This document shows positions 47,577 to 56,482 of a DNA stretch of 64,000 nt, piece after piece. The translations under genes were made by a program, and so were the position numbers. The DNA is from Anabaena sp. UHCC 0187 (GTDB lineage: Bacteria > Cyanobacteriota > Cyanobacteriia > Cyanobacteriales > Nostocaceae). The stretch is taken from positions 93,551 to 157,550 of the forward strand of contig NZ_VILB01000002.1 of assembly GCF_009712035.1 (NCBI RefSeq), in the 5' to 3' direction. The notes beneath the pieces are model-generated. The model was not told where the DNA came from. It ran no database searches and saw only the letters and a program-made list of their open reading frames with translations. Within the stretch, counting starts at the first letter, position 1. The number at the start of each line of letters is the position of its first letter.

Positions 47577-47635
47577 TGCTGAGGAGTGAGAATGGGAGAA
47601 ACATTGAGATTCTTCCCTCATTCCTCAGCATTTTT
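47577..47635 (+). terminator. Rho-independent terminator of psaC
   Basis: TGCTGAGGAGTGAG (47577-47590) and CTCATTCCTCAGCA (47617-47630) pair over 14 positions with one G-T position and are followed by TTTTT. It is 27 nt after the psaC stop codon. Confidence 0.85.
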
Positions 47636-47705
47636 GTTGTCAGTTGTCAGTTGTCAGTTGTTCGTTGTTAGTTGTCAGTTGTTCGTTGTTCGTTGTTCGT
47701 TGTTA
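47636..47705. repeat. Heptanucleotide tandem array (STRR type), ten units
   Basis: Ten consecutive 7-mers: GTTGTCA (four copies), GTTGTTC (four) and GTTGTTA (two). They begin immediately after the psaC terminator T-run and end 93 nt before glmS. Heptanucleotide STRR arrays are known from heterocyst-forming cyanobacteria. Reading frames crossing it are artefacts of the repeat. Confidence 0.9.
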
Positions 47706-47798
47706 ATGACCAATTTGCTTTTATTTGCTAAAGTGGCTGATCTATCCCAGCAACTATACTTAAAATTTAATTATCCTGAAACCGGAGTGGTTTAAACA

Positions 47799-49694
47799 AT
47801 GTGCGGAATAGTTGGATATATAGGCACTCAGGCAGCGACAGATATTTTACTAGCTGGACTAGAAAAATTAGAATATAGAGGTTACGACTCAGCGGGAATT
47901 GCCACTATTTTGGAAGGTGACGTGCATTGTGTGCGGGCTAAGGGTAAATTACTCAACTTGCGTTCTAAACTGGAACAAATCGAAAATCCTGCCCAAATAG
48001 GGATTGGTCACACGCGCTGGGCAACTCATGGTAAACCAGAAGAGTACAATGCCCATCCTCATCTAGATACGGCGTTGCGGATAGCGGTGGTGCAAAATGG
48101 CATTATTGAGAATTACCGAGAGTTGCGGGAACATCTGAAGACGTTAGGACATGAATTCCGCTCAGAGACAGATACAGAGGTAATCCCCCATTTGATTGCT
48201 GAATGTTTAAAACATTGTCCTGAAAATCCTCTTTCCCCTTCGGTGTTTTTAGATGCGGTGCGGGAAGCTGTGAGTAAATTAGAAGGAGCTTATGCGATTG
48301 CAGCTATTTCTGCTGACTATCCTGATGAATTGATTGTAGTCCGCCAACAAGCTCCTTTAGTGATTGGGTTTGGCCAAGGTGAGTTTTTCTGTGCTTCCGA
48401 TACCCCGGCAATTGTTCCCTATACCCGCGCTGTATTGTCCCTAGAAAACGGCGAAATTGCTCGATTGACTCCTTTAGGGGTGGAGGTCTATAACTTTGCT
48501 GGACATCGCTTGAAAAAGCATCCCCGCACCCTCAACTGGAATCCCATTATGGTGGAAAAGCAGGGATTTAAGCATTTTATGCTTAAGGAAATCTATGAGC
48601 AACCGGGAGTAGTGCGGGATTGTTTAGAGGCTTATTTCCCAACGGCAGAGAATGGCCAAATCACTGCTGAATCACCGGTGCAATTGGGTTTATCTGCGGA
48701 TTTTTACGCAGATTTAGAACAAATTCAAATTGTCGCCTGTGGTACAAGTTGGCACGCTGCGTTAGTGGGTAAATACTTATTAGAACAATTAGCGGGAATT
48801 CCTACACAAGTACAATATGCTTCGGAATTTCGGTATGCACCATCACCACTAACGGCTCATACTCTGACTATTGGCGTAACTCAATCTGGGGAAACTGCTG
48901 ATACTTTGGCAGCTTTGTCTATGGAAAAAGAACGCCGTCAAGGGAAGGAAGCTAAGTATCAAGCGCGACTTTTGGGGATTACCAATCGTCCAGAAAGTAG
49001 CTTGGGTAATATGGTTGCGAATATTATCAATACTCATGGGGGAATTGAAATTGGTGTCGCAGCAACGAAAACTTTTGTGGCTCAATTGATGGCTTTTTAT
49101 GCTTTGGCCTTAGATTTAGCTTATCGTCGTCATGAAATTAGTTCCCTCAGATTTGAGGAAATTCTCACCGGGTTACGGCAGTTACCAGGGGAAATTGAAG
49201 CGATTTTAGAAACTCAAGAACTTTATATTGAGCATTTAGTACATGACTTTGCAGAGACGAAAGATTTTATCTTTATTGGTAGAGGAATTAATTTTCCCAT
49301 TGCTTTAGAAGGGGCTTTGAAATTAAAGGAAATTAGCTATATTCACGCTGAAGGTTATCCAGCGGGGGAAATGAAACATGGACCAATTGCGTTGTTAGAT
49401 GCGAAAGTTCCGGTGGTAGCGATCGCTGTTCCTGGTAGTGTATATGAAAAGGTGATTTCTAATGCCCAAGAAGCTAAAGCTAGAGATTCCCGATTAATTG
49501 GGGTAACATCTGTTAAAGATGGTGAAGCTGGAGAAATCTTCAATGATTTAATTCCGGTTTCGGAAGTTGAGGAAATTCTTTCCCCAATTCTCACAGTTAT
49601 CCCCTTGCAATTGTTAGCTTATCATATTGCGGCGCGGCGGGGTTTGGATGTAGATCAACCGAGGAATTTAGCGAAATCTGTCACAGTTGAATAA
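47799..49694 (+). CDS. glmS: Glutamine-fructose-6-phosphate aminotransferase (isomerizing)
   Basis: The 631-residue enzyme starts MCGIVGYIG, with the catalytic Cys exposed after Met removal. The glutaminase domain (about 1-240) includes YRGYDSAGIA and GHTRWATHGKPEEYNAHPH. Two SIS domains follow (about 300-440 and 470-620) with ACGTSWHAALVGKYLLEQL, GVTQSGETADTLAAL and ALKLKEISYIHAEGYPAGEMKHGPIAL; the C-terminus is DQPRNLAKSVTVE. It makes glucosamine-6-phosphate for peptidoglycan and lipopolysaccharide. It is monocistronic by context. No glmS ribozyme is seen upstream. Confidence 0.97.
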   Translation: MCGIVGYIGTQAATDILLAGLEKLEYRGYDSAGIATILEGDVHCVRAKGKLLNLRSKLEQIENPAQIGIGHTRWATHGKPEEYNAHPHLDTALRIAVVQNGIIENYRELREHLKTLGHEFRSETDTEVIPHLIAECLKHCPENPLSPSVFLDAVREAVSKLEGAYAIAAISADYPDELIVVRQQAPLVIGFGQGEFFCASDTPAIVPYTRAVLSLENGEIARLTPLGVEVYNFAGHRLKKHPRTLNWNPIMVEKQGFKHFMLKEIYEQPGVVRDCLEAYFPTAENGQITAESPVQLGLSADFYADLEQIQIVACGTSWHAALVGKYLLEQLAGIPTQVQYASEFRYAPSPLTAHTLTIGVTQSGETADTLAALSMEKERRQGKEAKYQARLLGITNRPESSLGNMVANIINTHGGIEIGVAATKTFVAQLMAFYALALDLAYRRHEISSLRFEEILTGLRQLPGEIEAILETQELYIEHLVHDFAETKDFIFIGRGINFPIALEGALKLKEISYIHAEGYPAGEMKHGPIALLDAKVPVVAIAVPGSVYEKVISNAQEAKARDSRLIGVTSVKDGEAGEIFNDLIPVSEVEEILSPILTVIPLQLLAYHIAARRGLDVDQPRNLAKSVTVE

Positions 49695-49815
49695 CTGAGA
49701 TTTACAAAGGAATAAAAAAGTTGGAAAATTTCTTCTATGGGTGGATATAAAAAGCATTCATAGGAGAATTTTTTTGGTTAGAATTACATCCCTTGCCAAG
49801 AAAGATATATAATCA

Positions 49816-49892
49816 GTAGGTTGGGTTAAGCGACAGCGCAACCCAACAAAAATATTAATTATGTTGGGTTTCCTTGCGTCAACCCAACCTAC
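49816..49892. repeat. TAGGTTGGGTT-family palindromic repeat
   Basis: GTAGGTTGGGTTAAGCGACA opens the element and GCGTCAACCCAACCTAC closes it, with AACCCAACA/TGTTGGGTT inner arms. It is nearly the same as the units at 18.1-18.3 kb and lies immediately upstream of the start of the DUF2157-like gene. Confidence 0.85.
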
Positions 49893-49909
49893 AGGGAAAT
49901 ACCCAGGTT

Positions 49910-52900
49910 ATGACATCACCTTTTGAACCATCGCAGCGAATCCCAGTTAAACTACCATCTAATCATCCTGACTTATTACTAGGACTAGATAACTTACTAG
50001 AACTCGGTTTAATATCTGATGATCAAGTTAAACAATTAGCCCGTCAATATCTCGTTTCTACTGTAGTATTTACACCTCAGACTGAATCTGAACCAGAAGT
50101 ATTTTCAACCCCTCCTATAGCCCCACAAAGAGCCTTAATTGCAACTTTACCCCCTATAGCAAAACCACCAACTAAACCCAGTTTTGTTAATTCCATGTTG
50201 CAATCTTTGGGTGAAGAGTTAAGCGTGCGGTGGTTGTTGTTTTTGGGCGTATTTTTAGTCGTGCTTTCTTCCGGTGTTCTCGCTGCCAGTCAGTGGGAAA
50301 GATTTCCCGCAGTTGGACAGTATGGGGTTTTATTTGCCTATACCTTAAGTTTTTGTGGTTTTACACTTTGGGCAGGTAAACAAAGGAATTTAAGGTTAAC
50401 TGCACAGACGTTATTAATCGTCACTTTGTTATTAGTTCCTGTGAATTTTTGGGCAATGGATAGCTTCAGTTTGTGGCAAAATCCATTGAACTTAATTGTC
50501 ATGGCAATTGCCTCGCTAACTCTCACATTTATTACTAATCAACTTTGCCAAAACCGCAATATTATTACTAATTTTCCTACTGGTAAATTACCTTTAGTCA
50601 ATATTATTAGTTTGAGTTATTTACATTGGGGGTGGAAGTTATCAGGTTTTCCCCTCATTGCTGTTTATTTAGCAATGGTAGGAACAACGGCTATTACTGT
50701 TTATAATCAATTAACTCAACCACAAGAAAATACAAATACAGAACCACCACAATGGGGAATTAGTTTATATTTTACGTTCCTAATTTATGCCTTATTAACT
50801 TTGCTGACAAGGGCTATTTTTATAGCTGGAGTTAATATTACTCAATTAGGTTTAGCAATTGGTATTTGCGGTGGTTTAGTAATTTGGTTGTCAGAGAAAA
50901 ATTCCTCGACAAATCCTTCTGTATTATGGAAAAAATTGGGAGGAATTTTACTTTTATTAGGTTGGTTAGTTTCAGTCATCACGCAACCAGCCCAAGCTAT
51001 AATAGTCAGTGGTTTAAGTTTATGGGTTTTTAGTCGTAGATTACAAAGATATAGGTTACAAAAAGATTTTTTAGCTATTTTCTTAATTGGTTTACAGACA
51101 ATTTGGATAGGTTGGCGGTTAGTACCTAATCAATTACAAACATTACTAATTAGTACAGCGACTAATTTAACAAATTCCCAAAATGAACCTTGGGCATTAT
51201 TAAGTATTGCCTTATTTCCCTACATTATATTGATGTTATGGCTAACAGATAAATTAGATCATCAAGAAAATCAAGAATTGGCAAATTTTGGAGAATATCT
51301 TACTTTATTTTTAGGAATTTGTTTAACAATAATTAGCTTGGTAAATCCAATATTAAGAACAGTCAACTTTTTATTATCTACTATTACGCTAGTCACATTT
51401 ATTCAACGTCGTGCCACTTTTGATCCTCCCTTGATATACTTGACTCATAGCATGGGAGTATTGACGCTGATTTCTAGCATTAATTGGTTTTTACCCAGTT
51501 TAAATCCAGAAATTTGGGCTGCTATCTTATTAGCTATCATGATAGCTGAATGGGGATTTAGTCTGGGTGAAGGCATAACGCGAAGGAGTGCATGGTATAT
51601 TGGTTTAGTATTAGCTACACTCAGTTTTTCTCTATTGTGGGTAAATGCTGAAAGTTATTGGCATGATAATTGGCAAAATCAAAACTCTTTAGGCATAATT
51701 TGGCTAATTACCCCTTTAGCATTAACAGGTTTAGCTATTCGTACCACCGAACCAAATCGCACTACCAACAGTTTTTTAAGTGTTTTCGCTGTGGGGATTT
51801 CTCAATTATTAACTTTACCATTACCAGGAATTAGATTAATTGGTTTGGGTGTGGGTGTAGCGGTAATGTTAGTTAATACTCGCTATTTAAGAAACCAAAT
51901 ATATGCAGGAACAATTATTGGTTTTGGGCTGAGTTTTATCACAGCATTATTATGGGAAGGTGTTTTTGGTTTAATCCAATTAACAATATCAGGTTGGTTT
52001 ATTGCTACTGCATTAATAATACTGAGTTTATGGCTATGGCGTGGTGTACTTTTACGCAAAGGTACAGAATTAGCAATAATTTATGCAGCAGCCAGTGATA
52101 AATGGGCGATCGCATTATGTACAATAGAATTATCAGCCCTAACTCTGCACTCTAGCTTAATTTATCAAGGCATTATTAAAACAGAATATTTCTATGTTAT
52201 TACCACAGCGATAATTTTAGGATCAATTGTTTATCGCAGTTGGGGAAAATCCAGAGAATCAGCATTTTATGGAATTGGTTGGTGTTTAGAATTATTAACA
52301 GCCGAAATATTAGGATTTGGCGAACATTCAATTATGAGAATCGCCATAGCTAACATCATTTTAGGCTTAACAACTCAGTTATTTGGCGAATGGTGGCGAC
52401 GCAAACATCAATTACAAACATTACCCAATAGTTTCCATATTCTTCCTCTTATTTATGGTGCATTTAGTATCATTTTCCGATTAACAACCTTTGCCAATTT
52501 TACAGGTTTTTGTTCCTTGGGTGTAGCCTTAATTCTGATTGGGGTAGGAAGACGACGGGAAGCATTTAAACCCCTGCTTTATTTTGGCATTATCGGTCTA
52601 TCAATTTCCGCCTACGAACTCCTATTTTATCAAATGTCCCTATCTAGCGGAGGGGCTTTAGGTGATGGCTTAATTGCTATGTCAGCCCTGGGTACTAGCA
52701 TTATGTATGCTTATCGTATCCTCACACCTTGGTTGATTAGTTACCTTTGCTTAACTCCAAAAGAATTAAAAAATATTGCTCATATTCATTGGGTTTGGAG
52801 TAGTATTTTATTCCTCTGGGCTATTACTTTACCTATGGTATTTAACTTCTCCATTGTATTAGGAACAGGATTATTTTTAGTTCGCTATGCTATTTGGCAA

Positions 52901-53743
52901 GGAAGAGAAACTTCTCAGGAAACAAATCAGGAAATCTGGGTTTATTTGGGTTTAATTGAAGCAGGAATGATTGGTATTTATTTACAAAGTTTACCAATAG
53001 GAAAATTACTATTTACACAATTACTCCCTTGGAATGGGGCGATATCTTGCCTATTTGCCTATTTCTTGTATATCCTCCCTTGGCAAAGATTAGGTTGGGC
53101 AAAAACACCTTGGCAACGTACAGCGTATATCCTACCATTAATCATTTTAGGAACAACGGGATTACAAACTTATCCTATTACCTTAGTTATCGTTGCTGCT
53201 TACTATGTCTTTCTGGCTAAAACTGCAACACAAATCCGGTTTACATACATCAGTTTGATATTAATTGATTGGGCATTATTTACTTGGTTTAATGATTTAA
53301 ACCTGAGAGATTCCCTTTCCTATGTAATACCTATTGGATTATCTTTACTATATATTGCTGAGGTAGATGAACAACTCAAATTATCAACAGTAAAACCTCT
53401 GCGTCACAGTTTAAGAATGTTAGGAAGTGGTTTAATTTGCGGTTGGACAATTTTGTTTTATCAAAATCTGCCTTTTATCCCCGGTGTTTTTAGTCTCATT
53501 ACTATTTTTGCCGGCTTAGGTTTAAAAATCCGTGCCTTTCTCTATGTTGGTACAGGTACTTTTTTGATCACTAGCATTTATCAATTAGTGATTTTTAGTC
53601 TGAGTTATTCTTTCTTGAAATGGATTGTCGGCTTATTCCTTGGTATTTTGTTAATTTACATTGCTGCTAACTTTGAAACCCGACGCAATCAAATAACTGC
53701 CCTAATTCGGAATATGAGTGATGAATTTGCAAATTGGGATTGA
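49910..53743 (+). CDS. Very large polytopic membrane protein (DUF2157-like N-terminus)
   Basis: The ATG at 49910 is chosen because the 12 extra codons of the longer frame come from the upstream repeat. The 1277-residue protein has a soluble N-terminus (LLGLDNLLELGLISDDQVKQLARQYL) that resembles the start of DUF2157 proteins, then from about residue 105 more than thirty hydrophobic segments to the C-terminus (FANWD). No catalytic motif is seen. Such giant integral-membrane proteins occur widely in cyanobacteria with unknown function. It has no co-directional neighbour nearby. Confidence 0.8.
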   Translation: MTSPFEPSQRIPVKLPSNHPDLLLGLDNLLELGLISDDQVKQLARQYLVSTVVFTPQTESEPEVFSTPPIAPQRALIATLPPIAKPPTKPSFVNSMLQSLGEELSVRWLLFLGVFLVVLSSGVLAASQWERFPAVGQYGVLFAYTLSFCGFTLWAGKQRNLRLTAQTLLIVTLLLVPVNFWAMDSFSLWQNPLNLIVMAIASLTLTFITNQLCQNRNIITNFPTGKLPLVNIISLSYLHWGWKLSGFPLIAVYLAMVGTTAITVYNQLTQPQENTNTEPPQWGISLYFTFLIYALLTLLTRAIFIAGVNITQLGLAIGICGGLVIWLSEKNSSTNPSVLWKKLGGILLLLGWLVSVITQPAQAIIVSGLSLWVFSRRLQRYRLQKDFLAIFLIGLQTIWIGWRLVPNQLQTLLISTATNLTNSQNEPWALLSIALFPYIILMLWLTDKLDHQENQELANFGEYLTLFLGICLTIISLVNPILRTVNFLLSTITLVTFIQRRATFDPPLIYLTHSMGVLTLISSINWFLPSLNPEIWAAILLAIMIAEWGFSLGEGITRRSAWYIGLVLATLSFSLLWVNAESYWHDNWQNQNSLGIIWLITPLALTGLAIRTTEPNRTTNSFLSVFAVGISQLLTLPLPGIRLIGLGVGVAVMLVNTRYLRNQIYAGTIIGFGLSFITALLWEGVFGLIQLTISGWFIATALIILSLWLWRGVLLRKGTELAIIYAAASDKWAIALCTIELSALTLHSSLIYQGIIKTEYFYVITTAIILGSIVYRSWGKSRESAFYGIGWCLELLTAEILGFGEHSIMRIAIANIILGLTTQLFGEWWRRKHQLQTLPNSFHILPLIYGAFSIIFRLTTFANFTGFCSLGVALILIGVGRRREAFKPLLYFGIIGLSISAYELLFYQMSLSSGGALGDGLIAMSALGTSIMYAYRILTPWLISYLCLTPKELKNIAHIHWVWSSILFLWAITLPMVFNFSIVLGTGLFLVRYAIWQGRETSQETNQEIWVYLGLIEAGMIGIYLQSLPIGKLLFTQLLPWNGAISCLFAYFLYILPWQRLGWAKTPWQRTAYILPLIILGTTGLQTYPITLVIVAAYYVFLAKTATQIRFTYISLILIDWALFTWFNDLNLRDSLSYVIPIGLSLLYIAEVDEQLKLSTVKPLRHSLRMLGSGLICGWTILFYQNLPFIPGVFSLITIFAGLGLKIRAFLYVGTGTFLITSIYQLVIFSLSYSFLKWIVGLFLGILLIYIAANFETRRNQITALIRNMSDEFANWD

Positions 53744-53785
53744 TTAAATATCATTTTTATTCTGTTCTATTCTCTGGTGTACCAT

Positions 53786-53838
53786 CTGTGGTTTATGTAA
53801 TAGTTTATCTAACCACAGAGGCAAAGAGAACACAGAGG
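53786..53838. repeat. CAGAGGCGCAGAG-family repeat fragment with hairpin
   Basis: CTGTGGTT (53786-53793) and AACCACAG (53811-53818) form a stem, continuing into AACCACAGAGGCAAAGAGAA (from 53811), a variant of the repeat found at 25.3, 27.4 and 39.4 kb. It separates two convergent genes. Confidence 0.65.
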
Positions 53839-53849
53839 AAATACAAAGT

Positions 53850-54797
53850 CTAATACAAACTTTTCACCCATTCCCATTCCTGGGTTAAGCCATCTCGTAA
53901 GCATATTTGGGGTTGATAATTGAGAATTTTCCGCGCTTTGGATACGTCAGCAGCGGTGTGACGCATATCTCCCATGGCTTTTTCAATATGGTTGCGTTTG
54001 ATGGGTTTACCTACTATTTCTGCCATTGTATCTAGCACTTCTGCTAATACTACTCTGCTACCACCGCCAATATTGAAAATTTCGCCTACGGCTTCTGGTA
54101 CAATGGCAGCAGCTAGGTTAGCAGCGATCGCATCACTGACAAAAGTAAAATCCCTCGTCTGTTGTCCATCACCATAAACAGGAATTGCCTCATCCTGCAA
54201 CACGGCTTTAAAAAATTTATGAAATGCCATATCTGGACGTTGTCTGGGTCCATAAACGGTGAAATATCGTAAAGCCACAAACGGCACATTAAAGTTTTTA
54301 TGATATAAAAAACCCAACCGTTCAGCCGCTAATTTGGTAATACCGTAAGGTGACACGGGTAAGGGTTTAATTTCTTCGTTAGTTGGTAAGGTTTCGGCAT
54401 CACCATATATACTAGATGTGGAGGCAAAAACTAATCTTTTTAAATTTTGAGCATCCTTAGCAGCTTCTAATAAAACTTGTGTAGCGTTAATATTCCGTTC
54501 AGTATAAGCTCGAAAACCTTTACCCCAACTTGCTCTAACTCCAGCTTGTGCCGCTTGATGATAAATAAATTCTACATCTGGCAGCAGTTTTTGCCAATCT
54601 AAAAATTGAATGTCTCCTTCTACTAAAGTAAAATTAGAGGAATTCTGAAAATTAGCAATATTTTTTCGCTTTAACAGTGGATCATAATAATCATTGAATT
54701 CATCAATGCCAATTACTTCATTTCCCTGTTTTAACAATGTCTCAGCTAAATGAGAACCAATAAAGCCCGCAACTCCAGTCACAATAATTTTAGTCAT
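53850..54797 (-). CDS. NAD-dependent nucleotide-sugar epimerase/dehydratase (extended SDR)
   Basis: The 315-residue protein has the Rossmann motif GVAGFIGSHLAETLL (8-22), then IGIDEFNDYYDPLLKRKNI, typical of UDP-glucuronate/UDP-glucose 4-epimerases, STSSIYGDAETLP, and the catalytic YxxxK in SPYGITKLAAERLGFLY. YFTVYGPRQRPDMAFHKF supports a sugar-nucleotide substrate. It probably makes a precursor for cell-surface polysaccharide in the cytosol. A distinct UDP-glucuronate epimerase is possible; the exact sugar cannot be told. The gene is isolated. Confidence 0.9.
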   Translation of the reverse strand: MTKIIVTGVAGFIGSHLAETLLKQGNEVIGIDEFNDYYDPLLKRKNIANFQNSSNFTLVEGDIQFLDWQKLLPDVEFIYHQAAQAGVRASWGKGFRAYTERNINATQVLLEAAKDAQNLKRLVFASTSSIYGDAETLPTNEEIKPLPVSPYGITKLAAERLGFLYHKNFNVPFVALRYFTVYGPRQRPDMAFHKFFKAVLQDEAIPVYGDGQQTRDFTFVSDAIAANLAAAIVPEAVGEIFNIGGGSRVVLAEVLDTMAEIVGKPIKRNHIEKAMGDMRHTAADVSKARKILNYQPQICLRDGLTQEWEWVKSLY

Positions 54798-54946
54798 GTT
54801 TCCGATTTTGTGATTTGGGTGTAATTTTGTTTAACAGAGTAATCTTAACTATTTATAACTTAGTATAACTGAGGATATATTTTTTCTATGCTCATGGGAG
54901 AATTTACTAAAAAAATATAAATCTTTACAAAATTATTATAATACGC

Positions 54947-54979
54947 AGATACCCGGCTTCTTCAAGAAGTCGGGTATCT
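54947..54979. repeat. Perfect hairpin repeat downstream of cupA
   Basis: AGATACCCGGCTTCTT (54947-54962) is fully complementary to AAGAAGTCGGGTATCT (54964-54979), 16 bp around a single base. It belongs to the family at 171-203 and 8288-8316 and likely terminates the leftward ndhF3 operon. Confidence 0.85.
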
Positions 54980-55004
54980 ATTTCTTCTATTTCCTCAGCA
55001 GATT

Positions 55005-56327
55005 TTATCTATAATCCTGTCTTTGAATATCCCATAACCTCGCTGCGTCACGCATATTATAATCAGTGCGAGTAAAGCGATTTAGCTGCATTTCAAAGAA
55101 TTCCCGGTTTGCTTGTAAATGCTTGGGATTTTCATCATCTAAAGGATACAAAAGGGCAGTTCTCAAAGCTTGAATTACCGCAGATGTGACATTATACATG
55201 GAACGTTGGAAAGTAATCCCTAATTGAATCAAAATATCCTCTTCCCCTCGACAATATTCTTGGTAATAATCAACAAGATATTGAGGCAGAAAATGCAACA
55301 TATCTTGCATTAATAATGTGGGGGGAATTCCGGCTGTACCCACGGGAAAGACATCAGCATAAAGAATCCCATAATGGAAGTCTTTTTGATCTGCTGGAAC
55401 TTGCCCTGCTTGGGCATTATAAGACTTTGTACCTCTAAATGGTGCTGTGCGATAAAAAACAGCTTCTACATAGGGTAATGCCGCTTCATATAGCCAAGTA
55501 AAACCTTTAGATTTGGGGATGATTTCATAACATTCACCATCAATATAAACATGATGATAAATCGGACGACCAGCAATTGCAAATATACCATTGATAAGGA
55601 AATTCATGGCATCAGGTACACCTTTGAAACCACCTTCATCATAAATATCTGACATTTCAAAAAATACCGGTGCCATGACTTCCCAAAAAAGTCCTAAATT
55701 AGAATAATAGGACATCATGCGGCACTGTTCCAAGAACATATCAGGGAACAGTTTATAAAGTCCCGACATTAAAGGATTTTTGCGAAAATAAGCTTTAATG
55801 GCTTTATCGGCATTAGCTTTATATTCTTCTGAATCTAAGTAAGCATCAAATTGATTAACTGGTGCATACATTTTGCGATGCCATAACATTGCCTGCATAC
55901 AAGCTTCCGCAAATTCCATGTTGATTCTGTCATGGAATAAATGATGGAAGATTTTTGGCATTTTGGTGGTTTCACCTTTTTCCATAAATGCCAAAAGTTC
56001 TGGGTGTGCAGTAGCTACACCTCGCCAAATTCTTAAATCAGCATCATCCCCGGCATAGTGATTATGTAAGTCTAAATATTCTTGGGGTAAGAAATATTTA
56101 AAAGCTGGTAAAGGGTCTAAAAATACTCTTTCGGCAATGTAAAGTAAATCGCGCCAATAGAAATCCATCGGTACAGCATAAGCTTTATAAATACCGATAA
56201 TTTGCATTAAGTTTTCTGGCGTATCTGGTAACATTGAACCACCAGCTTCTAAGCGATGAATAATTTCTGCAAATTCGTGTTTGGAAGGTGGAATTTTAGT
56301 GGTTGGTTTGTCTGAAGTTTGTACCAT
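55005..56327 (-). CDS. cupA: CO2 hydration protein CupA (ChpY)
   Basis: The 440-residue protein matches CupA/ChpY throughout, e.g. PENLMQIIGIYKAYAVPMDFYWRDLLYIAERVF, HLFHDRINMEFAEACMQAMLWHRKMY and FRGTKSYNAQAGQVPADQKDFHYGILYADVFPVGTAGIPPTL. CupA binds NDH-1 containing NdhD3/NdhF3 (NDH-1MS), the inducible high-affinity complex that converts CO2 to bicarbonate at the thylakoid, using several conserved His/Cys to coordinate zinc. It is the last gene of the operon, after a 155-nt gap filled by palindromic repeats. cupS is not present in this window. Confidence 0.96.
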   Translation of the reverse strand: MVQTSDKPTTKIPPSKHEFAEIIHRLEAGGSMLPDTPENLMQIIGIYKAYAVPMDFYWRDLLYIAERVFLDPLPAFKYFLPQEYLDLHNHYAGDDADLRIWRGVATAHPELLAFMEKGETTKMPKIFHHLFHDRINMEFAEACMQAMLWHRKMYAPVNQFDAYLDSEEYKANADKAIKAYFRKNPLMSGLYKLFPDMFLEQCRMMSYYSNLGLFWEVMAPVFFEMSDIYDEGGFKGVPDAMNFLINGIFAIAGRPIYHHVYIDGECYEIIPKSKGFTWLYEAALPYVEAVFYRTAPFRGTKSYNAQAGQVPADQKDFHYGILYADVFPVGTAGIPPTLLMQDMLHFLPQYLVDYYQEYCRGEEDILIQLGITFQRSMYNVTSAVIQALRTALLYPLDDENPKHLQANREFFEMQLNRFTRTDYNMRDAARLWDIQRQDYR

Positions 56328-56356
56328 AATATTTTTGTTTTGGTTTATTTATAAAA

Positions 56357-56475
56357 GGCGAATATAATTCGCGGCTACACAAACTAAGTCCGCCTGCTCG
56401 GACTAATAAAAAATCCGATGTCTTAAACCCACGGAGGTGGGTTTTGCCTGTATAGATGCGGTTTCTAACCGCCGT
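56357..56475. repeat. Cluster of four short hairpins between ndhD3 and cupA
   Basis: Hairpins: GCGAAT/ATTCGC (56358-56372), AGTCCG/CGGACT (56387-56404), AAACCCAC/GTGGGTTT (56425-56444) and GCGGTT/AACCGC (56458-56472). Flanking arms CGGCTACACA and TGTATAGATGC are partly complementary, so the set may be one composite palindromic element inserted in the operon. Confidence 0.8.
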
Positions 56476-56482
56476 TTTCACG

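Noticed and set aside
47586-47795. 69-codon frame between psaC and glmS
   Set aside because: It is produced by the psaC terminator and the heptanucleotide array; the peptide is a simple repeat of the array.
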